NCBI GenBank assembly: GCA_963205105.1
Contig: CAUJJW010000322.1
Location: 16,561 to 80,560, forward strand
Length of the DNA stretch: 64,000 bases
Origin: Verrucomicrobiota bacterium
GTDB taxonomy: Bacteria; Verrucomicrobiota; Verrucomicrobiia; Limisphaerales; CAIMTB01
Direction of reading: 5' to 3'
Of the stretch, positions 1-8,018 are shown in pieces (position 1 is the stretch's first letter; each line of letters begins with the position of its first letter). The notes beneath the pieces are model-generated. The model saw nothing but the letters and a program-made list of their open reading frames with translations, had not been told where the DNA came from and did no database searches. The translations under genes were made by a program, and so were the position numbers.

Positions 1-161
1 TACATCGCGAACGCCAATCCGATCTGGCGCTCGTTGCTCGCACACTTCACCTGGTTCGCCTTGATCTTGGCCCGGGCCAGGGCCGGAAGGAGCATGCTGG
101 CCAAAATCGCGATGATCGCGATAACCACAAGCAATTCGATCAACGTGAAGGCACGCTTCAT
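1..161 (-). CDS. Prepilin/pseudopilin N-terminus (partial, runs off the left edge)
   Basis: Reading the minus strand from 161 gives a classical type IV prepilin leader: MKRAFTLIELLVVIAI, then IIAILASMLLPALARAKIKA. A short basic leader is followed by F-T-L-I-E and a long hydrophobic helix, which is how PilD-type peptidases recognise pilins and type II secretion pseudopilins. Verrucomicrobia and Planctomycetes encode many such proteins, so the exact role cannot be told from about 54 residues. An in-frame ATG at 182 would add seven residues (MNPATRP) and is a possible alternative start. The C-terminal part lies outside the window. The divergent MFS gene begins at 230. Confidence 0.85.
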   Translation of the reverse strand, partial: MKRAFTLIELLVVIAIIAILASMLLPALARAKIKANQVKCASNERQIGLAFAM

Positions 162-229
162 CGGCCGAGTCGCGGGATTCATGGAGTGTCGCTACCGACA
201 CCTGAGACCAACGTCAAGCCGCCACTCGA

Positions 230-1516
230 ATGCCAGCATTCCCGCGACCATTGCCCGGCGCCCCACCGCGCCCTAACGTCATCGCGGTGACCGCCGCGGC
301 ACGCACAGAAACGACGTTTCGCATCGAGCGGTGGCGCGCCCTCACCAGCGGCATTCTCGAAACCGCTGGCACCACGTTCCTGCTGCTCGTCGCCGTCCGC
401 TGGTTTCACGCCGGCGCCTTCGCCAAGGCCCTCGTCGCCGCCGGCAGCAGTGTCGGATTGCTGATCACCCCACTCGTCGTCACCTACGTCACCCGCCGAG
501 TACTCTCCCCGTCCCTCGCCGCCTGCCGCATCATGCTCGTCGGCGCCGCCGCCTTCGTCGTTCCCGCTCTCTTCCCCTGGCAACCCATCTACGTCGCCGG
601 CGCCGTCCTCGGCATGACCATGGTCTCCGCCGTCATTCCGCTGCTCACCCAGATGTATCAGGAGAATTACCCCGCCGATCAGCGCGGTCGCCTGTTCTCC
701 CGAACCGTCGTCATCCGAATCCTCGCCGCCGCCCTCTTCGCCAAAGCCGCCGGCATGATCCTCGCCAACGACCTGGCACACTTCCGCTGGCTGCTCTTGA
801 TCTTCGCCGCCTGCGCCGCAGCAGCTGCTGCCCTCCTGCGCCGATGCCCCACCACCCCGCTCCACGACTCCGGCGGCGCCCATCCGCTCCGCGCTCTCCG
901 CTTCGTCCGCGAGGATGCCGTCTTCCGCCGCACCCTCATCGCCTGGATGCTCATGGGCTTCGCCAATCTCATGATGCTCCCTCTCCGCGTCGAATACCTG
1001 GCCCACGAACGCTACGGCCTCAGGCTGCCCGCCGACCAAATCGCCCTCTACACCAGCGTCGTTCCCAACCTCGCCCGACTCGTCATGAGCCCCGTCTGGG
1101 GCTGGCTCTTCGACCGGATGAATTTCTTCACGTTGAGAGTCACCCTCAACGTCGGTTTCATGATCGGGATCCTCTCCTTCTTCACCACCGGAAGCACCTC
1201 CGGCCTCATCGCCGGTGCCATCATCTACGGCATCTCCAACGCCGGCGGCGATGTGGCCTGGAGTCTGTGGGTCACCAAATTCGCCCCCGCCGGCCGGGTC
1301 GCGGATTACATGTCCGTCCACACCTTCTTCACCGGGGTTCGTGGTGTGTTCGCCCCACTCGTCGCCTTCCAACTCGCCGCCGTCGCCTCGCTGCCTACCC
1401 TCGGCTGGATCTCCGCCAGCCTCATCGGCGCCGCCTGTTTGGTTCTCCTTCCGGATACCCGCTCCAAAAACGGGGTCCAAAACGCCAAGGCTCTCGTCGA
1501 AGAGGTCTCCGAATGA
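230..1516 (+). CDS. MFS-type membrane transporter
   Basis: A 428-residue integral membrane protein with about 10-12 hydrophobic segments in two halves separated by a basic central loop near residues 200-220 (L-L-R-R-C-P-T-T-P). This is the size and layout of major facilitator superfamily carriers. An R-G-R-L-F-S-R motif after helix 4 and the W-x-W-L-F-D-R-M loop fit MFS cytoplasmic loops. The substrate cannot be inferred. The ATG at 230 gives a proline-rich leader; a GTG at 287 would start nearer the first helix. The stop codon overlaps the start of the multihaem cytochrome (ATGA at 1513-1516), which suggests translational coupling. Confidence 0.8.
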   Translation: MPAFPRPLPGAPPRPNVIAVTAAARTETTFRIERWRALTSGILETAGTTFLLLVAVRWFHAGAFAKALVAAGSSVGLLITPLVVTYVTRRVLSPSLAACRIMLVGAAAFVVPALFPWQPIYVAGAVLGMTMVSAVIPLLTQMYQENYPADQRGRLFSRTVVIRILAAALFAKAAGMILANDLAHFRWLLLIFAACAAAAAALLRRCPTTPLHDSGGAHPLRALRFVREDAVFRRTLIAWMLMGFANLMMLPLRVEYLAHERYGLRLPADQIALYTSVVPNLARLVMSPVWGWLFDRMNFFTLRVTLNVGFMIGILSFFTTGSTSGLIAGAIIYGISNAGGDVAWSLWVTKFAPAGRVADYMSVHTFFTGVRGVFAPLVAFQLAAVASLPTLGWISASLIGAACLVLLPDTRSKNGVQNAKALVEEVSE

Positions 1517-3522
1517 AGGCACCCTCCCTCCCCCTCGCCCACTCCGGCATCACCCGCCGGATCACCGCCACCGCAGTCCTCGCCACTCTTCAATTCCACC
1601 CAACCACCGCGCAGGCCCAACTGGCCCTGCGCCTCCAGGCCGATGGGGTTTCTCTGGAGCGTCAGGCTTCCACTATCGTTCTCCACGTTCCCAACGGCGG
1701 CACACCTTCGCCCTTCATCCCAACCGGGCCCTTCACCGCCGAGTGGAACGGCTGCCTGAATCTCGACCTCCGAGCCGATTACCAATTCCAAGCCCAGCAC
1801 GCCGGGGCTTTCTCCCTCGAAATCAACGGCACATCCCTCTTCAACACTTCTCAGTCCGCCAGCCTCACCGACTGGTCCCGCGCGGTTCGATTGAAGAAGG
1901 GCACCAATTCCATCCGCGTCCTCCTCAGCCGGACGAACGATTCCAAGGCGAGCCTGCAACTCTCCTGGCGCGCCCGGGGAATTCCCCCGTCCCCCATCCC
2001 CCTCAGCGCGTTCGGCCCCGGCATTCCTCCCGTCGACAACCAAGACGCCACAGCCCCCAACGCCCAACGCGGACGCGACACTTTCCTGCTCCATCGCTGC
2101 GGCAAATGCCACGCCCCAGAGGTTTCTTCCCCGGTGCCTGATCTCAGTGCCGACTCCCCATCATTCGCCGGAATCGGCTCCCGCCGCAGCCCTGCCTGGA
2201 TGGCGCGTTGGATCCTTAACCCCGCCTCGCTTCGGTCGGTGGCCACCATGCCAGCACTCCTTCATGGCCCGTCGGCCCAATCGGAAGCCGCCGACATCGC
2301 CGCCTGGCTTGGCTCGCTCACCAGCCCGGATGCCCCCAAACCATCCACCACCCCACCCGTGCCAGCGATCGGCGGAGCCCTCGTGGAGTCGCTCCTCTGC
2401 CGTTCCTGCCACACCTTTTACAACGACATCGAAACTCGCGAGAAGGTGTCCCTCCGTTTGGTCCCGGAAAAATTTGTCTCCACGGTCAATCTGGCCGCGT
2501 ATCTCCTGGCCCCCGAGCGACATTACGCGTGGAGCCGGATGCCTAATTTCCAGCTTTCAGCAGACGAGGCAGGCCATATCGCGTCGTTCATCATGCAGGA
2601 TACGCCTGCCCAGCAACCCCGCCTGACGGACGTCGACCCGCAACAGATCCGGCGCGGACGCGATCTCGCCCAGGAACGTGGCTGCTTTCGATGCCACAGC
2701 GATCCCGAGAAACCGTCCCCACAACCGGGGTCTCCCATGGGCCCTCCCGTCAGTGCCCTCGCACGAAACGATGGTGTCGCCGGCTGCCTCGCTGAACCCC
2801 GCGGCACCTCCGTGAACCCAGCTCCGGGATTCCCCCAGTACTCGTTTTCCTCCGCCCAGAAAGGAGATCTCGCAGCGTTCCTGCGTTCCGGAAACGCCTC
2901 GCTCGGACGTCATGAGTCCACTGACTTCGCTGCCCGTTGGACCCGCGAACTTCGCTGCGGGGACTGCCATTCCAAGGCCGAAGGCCTGCCGCGCCTGGAG
3001 GGTGCAGGGGACAAATTCCGACCCGAATGGGTCTCCCGCTTGATCAGCGGACAAGTGCCTTACAAGCCGCGTCCCTGGCTGGCGAGTCGGATGCCTGCTT
3101 TCCCAGCGTTTGCCAGTCGACTCGCCGAGGGCTTCGCCGCCATGGAAGGCCTGCCAGCTCAATCCGAACCACTCCCTCCACCACACCCGGAGGCAGCAGC
3201 GATCGGCCGAAAACTGGTTTCCGCATCGGCGGGCTTCGCCTGCGTGACGTGCCATGCCATTGGATCGTTCGCCGGGTCGGCGATTTTTGAAGCCCCTGGC
3301 GTCAATCTCGCCCATGCCGTCGATCGCTTGCGGCCTGAATTCTTCATGCGCTGGGTTCGCAACCCCCAGTCGTTCGATCCCGCCACCAAAATGCCGCTGT
3401 ACTTCGACGACGACGGGAACAGCGCCCTGGCGGACTACTTTGGCGGCGACGGCCCAAAAACGCTTCATGCGCTTTGGGAGTACCTGAGGCCAGGCCTCCA
3501 GACCCCGCCTCCGGAACCATAA
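1513..3522 (+). CDS. Secreted pentahaem c-type cytochrome with N-terminal PA14-like domain
   Basis: Predicted 669 residues. A signal peptide (hydrophobic stretch ending T-A-Q-A-Q, about residue 36) is followed by a PA14-like beta domain at about residues 37-160 (F-T-A-E-W-N-G, then L-K-K-G-T-N-S-I). Five c-type haem sites then follow: CGKCH (196), CRSCH (296), CFRCH (391), CGDCH (482) and CVTCH (577). Their regular 91-100 residue spacing indicates five tandem cytochrome c domains. Met-Pro motifs (T-M-P, R-M-P, R-M-P, K-M-P) downstream of most sites are candidate axial methionine ligands. The protein should sit in the periplasm or at the outer surface and carry electrons; the donor and acceptor are unknown. 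The start overlaps the MFS stop, so the pair is probably one transcription unit. Confidence 0.82.
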   Translation: MKAPSLPLAHSGITRRITATAVLATLQFHPTTAQAQLALRLQADGVSLERQASTIVLHVPNGGTPSPFIPTGPFTAEWNGCLNLDLRADYQFQAQHAGAFSLEINGTSLFNTSQSASLTDWSRAVRLKKGTNSIRVLLSRTNDSKASLQLSWRARGIPPSPIPLSAFGPGIPPVDNQDATAPNAQRGRDTFLLHRCGKCHAPEVSSPVPDLSADSPSFAGIGSRRSPAWMARWILNPASLRSVATMPALLHGPSAQSEAADIAAWLGSLTSPDAPKPSTTPPVPAIGGALVESLLCRSCHTFYNDIETREKVSLRLVPEKFVSTVNLAAYLLAPERHYAWSRMPNFQLSADEAGHIASFIMQDTPAQQPRLTDVDPQQIRRGRDLAQERGCFRCHSDPEKPSPQPGSPMGPPVSALARNDGVAGCLAEPRGTSVNPAPGFPQYSFSSAQKGDLAAFLRSGNASLGRHESTDFAARWTRELRCGDCHSKAEGLPRLEGAGDKFRPEWVSRLISGQVPYKPRPWLASRMPAFPAFASRLAEGFAAMEGLPAQSEPLPPPHPEAAAIGRKLVSASAGFACVTCHAIGSFAGSAIFEAPGVNLAHAVDRLRPEFFMRWVRNPQSFDPATKMPLYFDDDGNSALADYFGGDGPKTLHALWEYLRPGLQTPPPEP

Positions 3523-3525
3523 ACC

Positions 3526-3557
3526 AAAAAAAAGGGGCCGACCTTTCGGTCGGCCCC
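3526..3557 (-). terminator. Rho-independent terminator of the OmcB-like gene
   Basis: The inverted repeat GGGGCCGACC (3534-3543) / GGTCGGCCCC (3548-3557) has a 4-nt loop. On the minus strand it is followed by eight Us (3533-3526). It lies 27 bases past the stop of the minus-strand gene at 3585, the usual place. On the plus strand no T-run follows, so it is oriented for the OmcB-like gene rather than for the convergent cytochrome gene. Confidence 0.92.
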
Positions 3558-3584
3558 CTGGCGAAACTCTTTCGAGCGTTGGGA

Positions 3585-5258
3585 TCAGTACACCGTGGTG
3601 GACTCGATCTCGACGATCGGGTTCGTGCGAACCCGGGTGGTCACGTCGACTTGGAACCGGGCGTCCGCCGCCTTCAAGCCCTTGCCCTTCACCGTGTAGG
3701 TGACGGCCTGCTTGACGGCCAGGCTGGAAACAACCGGCCAGGTCACCGTCTTGCCCGCGACCACGCCGCCATTGGAGGCAACGCCGGGGTCAATCTCGTC
3801 GGGGAAGGTCGCCTTGATCGCGAGGCCTTCGATGGCGAGACCGCCACCCTGGTTGGTCACGCGGATCGTGTAGGTCGTCTCTTCGCCGACTTGGATCGGA
3901 TCAGGATCATCAACCACTTCCACGAGGATCGCGTTGATGCCTTGGATGAACACGTTGCAGCTGGTGTTCGCGGGTTCGGCGCACACGCCCTTGGCGGAAG
4001 CCTTGAACGCGTAGTCGCCACCGTTGGCTCCGGAGAACGTCGCGCAGACCTTCTTGCTGGCGCCAGGAGCGAGCGAACCCACGTTCCAGACCAGGTTGCC
4101 GCCCGTCGCCGTGCCGCCATCCGTCGCGGAACGGAAGGTGAGACCGGCCGGAACCGGGAGTTCGATGACCGTGTTCGCGGCCGCCGCGTCACCGGTGTTC
4201 TTGACTTCCCAGCACACTTCAAACGGACGACCGATCATCTCGGTGAACTTCAGCCCGAGCGGGCCATCCTTCATGGAGGGTGTCAGGCAGGCGATTTCGA
4301 GCGCCGGCTTCACAACTTTGACGGACGCCTGCGCGGTCGCATCCACGCCTTGGGCGCTGGTCGCCTGAGCGGGGTTCGTGAACGAACCCGTGCGGCTGGC
4401 CTTCGCATTGAAGGTGAATTCCTTGCTCTGGCCAGGAGCCAGCGTACCGGCATCAAACGTGGTCGGAACATCGCTGGTCAGTCCGGACGGCAGCGTGTCG
4501 GTCACCTTGACGTTGGTCAGCGGGCTGGTGCCCGAGTTCTTGACCACCAGCTTGACCGGGATCGGATCGCACTGGGTCACTTGCGCCGGCATCGTCTTCA
4601 CCAGCTCGATGGCCGGCTTCACGACTTTGATCGGCTCGCAGAGGATCGGCAGGTAGGTCGCCCATCCGCAGGTGGTCACGGTGCCTTCGGTCGAAGCCGA
4701 ACCCGTCACCACGATCGTCTTGGTTTCGCGAGGAGCCAGATGGTCAATCTTCCAGGTGGCAACGCCGCCGGAGACCGAATCCGCCCGAGGGGTCGCATCG
4801 CCCGGCGCGAAGTTGTCGGTGACCTTGTCGGTCACCATGACCTGCGACAGGTGATAGTCCGTCAGGTTGATCACGCGGTATTCATAGCTGAACGGCTTGC
4901 CCACCATCACTTCAGCAGGAACCACCTTCTCAAGAAGGAGACCGCTGCTGTCGCGAAGGCCCGTCGGGAACGCCATCGAACCGCGCACCTTCTTCAGCCC
5001 ACCTTCCTCGAAGGTGGTGTGGGAAGGACCATAACCGCCGGAAGAACGTACAGCGGGGGCCGGCGCGGGAGCCGGAGTAACGCGCGCTTGCGCAGAAGGA
5101 GGAGTCTCCTTAGCGGGCTTCGCAGCCTTGGTGGAGGTTCCGGAGCCGTAGCTTGAACGAGTTGAAGATTTCGCCGTCGTGGTGGAGCAGCAGCCTGTGA
5201 TGAGCAGTGCCGCACTCAACGCCGCCAGCAGCGAGAACGCCTTGCTGTGAATTCGCAT
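3585..5258 (-). CDS. OmcB-like lipoprotein with tandem DUF11 domains
   Basis: Predicted 557 residues. A lipoprotein signal (L-L-I-T-G-C-C, lipidated Cys at 23) is followed by a Ser/Thr/Pro/Ala-rich linker (about 25-80). Then come four to five immunoglobulin-like repeats of the DUF11 type, each with a V-K-N-x-G / T-N-V-x-V-T-D-x-L-P-x-G pattern. The layout and scattered cysteines (T-T-C-G-W, I-L-C-E-P, E-V-C-W-E, K-V-C-A-T, G-V-C-A-E) recall chlamydial OmcB, the disulfide-linked periplasmic protein that stabilises the envelope. There are about 12 cysteines here, fewer than in OmcB. The ATG at 5258 is chosen because it begins the signal peptide. Promoter and terminator both flank this single gene, so it is monocistronic. 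A surface or adhesive role is possible. Confidence 0.8.
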   Translation of the reverse strand: MRIHSKAFSLLAALSAALLITGCCSTTTAKSSTRSSYGSGTSTKAAKPAKETPPSAQARVTPAPAPAPAVRSSGGYGPSHTTFEEGGLKKVRGSMAFPTGLRDSSGLLLEKVVPAEVMVGKPFSYEYRVINLTDYHLSQVMVTDKVTDNFAPGDATPRADSVSGGVATWKIDHLAPRETKTIVVTGSASTEGTVTTCGWATYLPILCEPIKVVKPAIELVKTMPAQVTQCDPIPVKLVVKNSGTSPLTNVKVTDTLPSGLTSDVPTTFDAGTLAPGQSKEFTFNAKASRTGSFTNPAQATSAQGVDATAQASVKVVKPALEIACLTPSMKDGPLGLKFTEMIGRPFEVCWEVKNTGDAAAANTVIELPVPAGLTFRSATDGGTATGGNLVWNVGSLAPGASKKVCATFSGANGGDYAFKASAKGVCAEPANTSCNVFIQGINAILVEVVDDPDPIQVGEETTYTIRVTNQGGGLAIEGLAIKATFPDEIDPGVASNGGVVAGKTVTWPVVSSLAVKQAVTYTVKGKGLKAADARFQVDVTTRVRTNPIVEIESTTVY

Positions 5259-5329
5259 AGTGAGTTGTTTGCTTTCGAATGTCGTACCGTACACTCCCTT
5301 GCCGTGCGGCCCAGGCGTGTCGGGTGCCC

Positions 5330-5357
5330 ACTATGAAAGGGGGGATCAGTCTGTCAA
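5330..5357 (-). promoter_or_regulatory. Sigma70-like promoter of the OmcB-like gene
   Basis: On the minus strand TTGACA (5357-5352, a perfect -35 box) is followed after 16 bases by CATAGT (5335-5330, four of six matches to a -10 box). Transcription would start near 5323, leaving a leader of about 65 nt before the ATG at 5258. The consensus -35 suggests strong expression, as expected for an abundant envelope protein. Prediction only. Confidence 0.5.
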
Positions 5358-5433
5358 GGGGTGCGATTCATGATCCCAGCTCATGCTTTCCAGCCCGTTT
5401 CCACCCGCCTAGTGAACGTGGCCCGAAGTCAAA

Positions 5434-6231
5434 TCAGGCTCTCCAGAGGTGCTCCAGAACGTCCCTTCCGTCAACCCGCACGCTTTGCCCGATCGCCTGA
5501 GTGATGTAGGCCTTTCCCAACTGCACGGCATGGGACAGCCCGCACCCCAACCCCAGATAGCCGGCGATTGCCGCCGAATACGTGCACCCCGTCCCATGAC
5601 TCGACACCCGACGCACCCGAGGCGCACTCAGAAGAAGTTCCTCCGTTCCATCCCAAAAAACATCCACCGCCTCCGGCCCGGCCAGGTGTCCCCCTTTGAT
5701 CAAGGCCGCGCAACCATAACGCTCCCGAAGGCGCCTCGCCGCCTTCCGAAGGTCCTCCACGTCGTGGATTTCCAGATCCGTCAGCACCTTGGCCTCGTCC
5801 AGATTCGGGGTGGCAAGGTTGGCCAGGGGCAGCAGACGGTCCCGCATCGCCGCCATCGCCCTCGGCTTCAACAACCGAGCACCACTCGTTGCGATCATCA
5901 CCGGATCCACCACCAGCGGCGGACATTTCAACGCCCCCAGGCTCTTCACCACTTGTTCGATCAGCGCTAGGGAATAGAGCATGCCCGTCTTGATCGCCGC
6001 CGGCTTGAACCCCTCGAAAACCGCCTGCATTTGAAGTCGCAACATCTCCGCCGTCATCGGTTGAACCCCCAGCACCCCCTCCGGGTTCTGAGCCGTCACA
6101 CAAGTCAGGACACTCGTTCCATGCACCCCAATTGACGCCAACGTCTTGAGATCGGCCTGAACGCCCGCCCCACCCCCGCTGTCGGATCCGGCTATCGTCA
6201 AAACACAAGGTCGGGATGGTCGCGGCGGCAT
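5434..6231 (-). CDS. thiD: Hydroxymethylpyrimidine/phosphomethylpyrimidine kinase
   Basis: 265 residues, the usual ThiD length. It phosphorylates HMP and HMP-phosphate to HMP-pyrophosphate for thiamine biosynthesis in the cytoplasm. The ribokinase-fold hallmarks are present: an N-terminal T-I-A-G-S-D-S-G-G-G-A-G-V-Q-A-D-L-K motif (about residues 12-29), a V-T-A-Q-N substrate loop, L-V-V-D-P-V-M-I-A-T-S-G near the middle, and the C-terminal anion-hole motif H-G-T-G-C-T-Y-S-A-A. No other thiamine gene lies nearby, so it is probably a stand-alone gene. Confidence 0.92.
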   Translation of the reverse strand: MPPRPSRPCVLTIAGSDSGGGAGVQADLKTLASIGVHGTSVLTCVTAQNPEGVLGVQPMTAEMLRLQMQAVFEGFKPAAIKTGMLYSLALIEQVVKSLGALKCPPLVVDPVMIATSGARLLKPRAMAAMRDRLLPLANLATPNLDEAKVLTDLEIHDVEDLRKAARRLRERYGCAALIKGGHLAGPEAVDVFWDGTEELLLSAPRVRRVSSHGTGCTYSAAIAGYLGLGCGLSHAVQLGKAYITQAIGQSVRVDGRDVLEHLWRA

Positions 6232-6322
6232 GCAGCAAAGCCTGCCAGATTTGTTTCGCCCGGTGAATTAGAGTTCGCCGATCTCCGTTTCGTGCCGCAA
6301 TTTGAAGTCAGGATTGCCTTCG

Positions 6323-7630
6323 ATGATCGGCCTGCCCCTCATTCGCATCCATGCCCTCAGCACCACCCTGCTGCTGCTGATTGGCTCCAACACGGGGCGC
6401 TCAGCGCCCTGGCCGGCTTGGCGGGGCCCCACCCACGACGGCATCAGTCCGGAAACAAACGCCCCCCTGCGCTGGAGCCGATCGCAAAATGTCCGCTGGG
6501 TTCACCGGCTGCCTGAACCTGGCAATTCCACCCCCATCGTCTGGAGCAACTCCATCTTCGTCACCCAAGGCACTCGAAACCAACGTGGCCTCATCGCCAT
6601 CGATCGTCGTACCGGACGCGCCCGATGGAACGTCGCCGAAGAGGCCCCCACCCTCGAACGCACCGAGCGAGGTCATCCTTTTTGTTCGCCATCACCCGTC
6701 ACCGACGGCAATAGAGTTATCGCTTGGTTCGGTTCGGTCGGAGTGGTGGCCTACGACTTCGAAGGGAAAAAACTCTGGCACACGGAACTAGGGCCCCAGG
6801 ATCACCAGTTCGGCTACGGCTCGTCACCTGTTCTTCACAACCAACAGGTCTTTCTCAATTTCGGCCCCGGCACCCGCGAGTTCGTCGTCGCACTCGACAA
6901 GTCCAGCGGAAGGGAGCTCTGGAGAGTCAGCGGCCCCAACGCCGGAAGCGACGACACCTACGGAACGTGGAGCACACCGTTCGTGACGCACGTCGACCAA
7001 CAACCCCAACTCCTGGTCGCCCTCCGCGACTATTTCGCCGGCCTGGACCCAGCCACCGGAAAGGAAGTTTGGCACGCTCGCGGACTCGGCTTGCAGGCCA
7101 AAGCCTCCCCCATCGCCAATGGTAAGGTCGCTGTGATCTCCGGCGATCTCCGAGGTGCCGAGATCGCCGTCCAGCTCGGCGGCACCGGTGATGTCACCGA
7201 AACCCGCCGTCTCTGGAAGGAAAGCCCGCCCCGCCGTCGCGTAGCCTCCGGCATCATCCTTGGCGACCATATCTACGGAGCCCAGTCCAGCGGCCTCATG
7301 GATTGCGTCCACCTCGAAACCGGCGATGTGGTCTGGGCCGAGCGCATGTCAGGCTCCGGGGCAAACAGCGCCATTTGGTCCTCCCCCATTCTGGTCGGCA
7401 GCCGCATCTACTTTCATAATCAGGGAGGCGATACCGCAATCGTCGAGGCTTCCCCTCGATTCAGGCAACTGGCCATCAATTCCATCGGCGAGCCTGGCAA
7501 TGCCTCACCCGTCGTCGCGGATGGCGAGTTGTACTTGCGCACCTACGCCGCCCTCTGGTGCATCCGTGAAGGCACACCTCCCACCGCAGCCGCCTCGCCC
7601 TCCCCGCTGACCTCCAACCGCACGCGTTAA
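6323..7630 (+). CDS. Secreted PQQ-binding-like beta-propeller protein
   Basis: Predicted 435 residues. A signal peptide (about residues 1-27, ending G-R-S-A) precedes W-P-A-W-R-G-P-T-H-D-G, the opening that Planctomycetes and Verrucomicrobia propellers of the PQQ-like/outer-membrane YfgL-like group share. Repeated blade signatures follow: A-I-D-R-R-T-G-R-A-R-W, A-L-D-K-S-S-G-R-E-L-W, D-P-A-T-G-K-E-V-W and L-E-T-G-D-V-V-W. No dehydrogenase catalytic motif was recognised, so enzymatic activity is doubtful and a scaffold or binding role is as likely. The ATG at 6323 is preferred over an upstream TTG at 6302, since AGGA lies 9-10 bases before it. Confidence 0.78.
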   Translation: MIGLPLIRIHALSTTLLLLIGSNTGRSAPWPAWRGPTHDGISPETNAPLRWSRSQNVRWVHRLPEPGNSTPIVWSNSIFVTQGTRNQRGLIAIDRRTGRARWNVAEEAPTLERTERGHPFCSPSPVTDGNRVIAWFGSVGVVAYDFEGKKLWHTELGPQDHQFGYGSSPVLHNQQVFLNFGPGTREFVVALDKSSGRELWRVSGPNAGSDDTYGTWSTPFVTHVDQQPQLLVALRDYFAGLDPATGKEVWHARGLGLQAKASPIANGKVAVISGDLRGAEIAVQLGGTGDVTETRRLWKESPPRRRVASGIILGDHIYGAQSSGLMDCVHLETGDVVWAERMSGSGANSAIWSSPILVGSRIYFHNQGGDTAIVEASPRFRQLAINSIGEPGNASPVVADGELYLRTYAALWCIREGTPPTAAASPSPLTSNRTR

Positions 7631-7646
7631 ACGCCGCCAAGACCGC

Positions 7647-8018
7647 ATGTCACGATTCTTCGGCATTCTCCTCATGCTCATCACCGGGTCCGTCCTGGTG
7701 GAACTGATCGCCGCCGGAAGCCTGGACCCCATCGCCACCGGCACGGCTCTGGGCATCGCCTTCCTCTTCATCGGCTTCCTGCTCGGGGTCTTGGCCACCG
7801 CCCGCCAGTGGCTTTGGGCGATCCTGGGCGCCGCCGGATCCATCCTCGCCCAGTCGTTTTCAGGTCGTTTGAAACTCCCCTTCCCCGCCAGCGACGACCC
7901 GCGTTCCTGGATCCTCCTGACGGTGCCTCCCATCGCTTTGCTGCTTGGAGCATTCATCGGCGCCCGCACCTTGGAACGACGCGCCGAGGCTCGGATCAAA
8001 CCCGAGCATGACGACTAG
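7647..8018 (+). CDS. Small hypothetical membrane protein
   Basis: 123 residues with three or four predicted transmembrane helices (about 5-25, 30-52, 55-72, 89-107) and a charged C-terminal tail. No family was recognised. It starts 16 bases after the propeller gene stop and may be co-transcribed with it. Its last 23 bases overlap the 3' end of the convergent symporter gene. Confidence 0.6.
   Translation: MSRFFGILLMLITGSVLVELIAAGSLDPIATGTALGIAFLFIGFLLGVLATARQWLWAILGAAGSILAQSFSGRLKLPFPASDDPRSWILLTVPPIALLLGAFIGARTLERRAEARIKPEHDD

Noticed and set aside
331..1512. Upstream extension of the cytochrome frame through the MFS gene
   Set aside because: Arg/Pro/His-rich translation with no signal peptide; the signal peptide and ATGA overlap at 1513 mark the true start.
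3474..5156. 560-residue open frame antisense to the OmcB-like gene
   Set aside because: Its composition (Arg, Gly, His rich, no domains) is that of a GC-rich shadow frame, and the minus-strand gene has promoter, lipobox and terminator.
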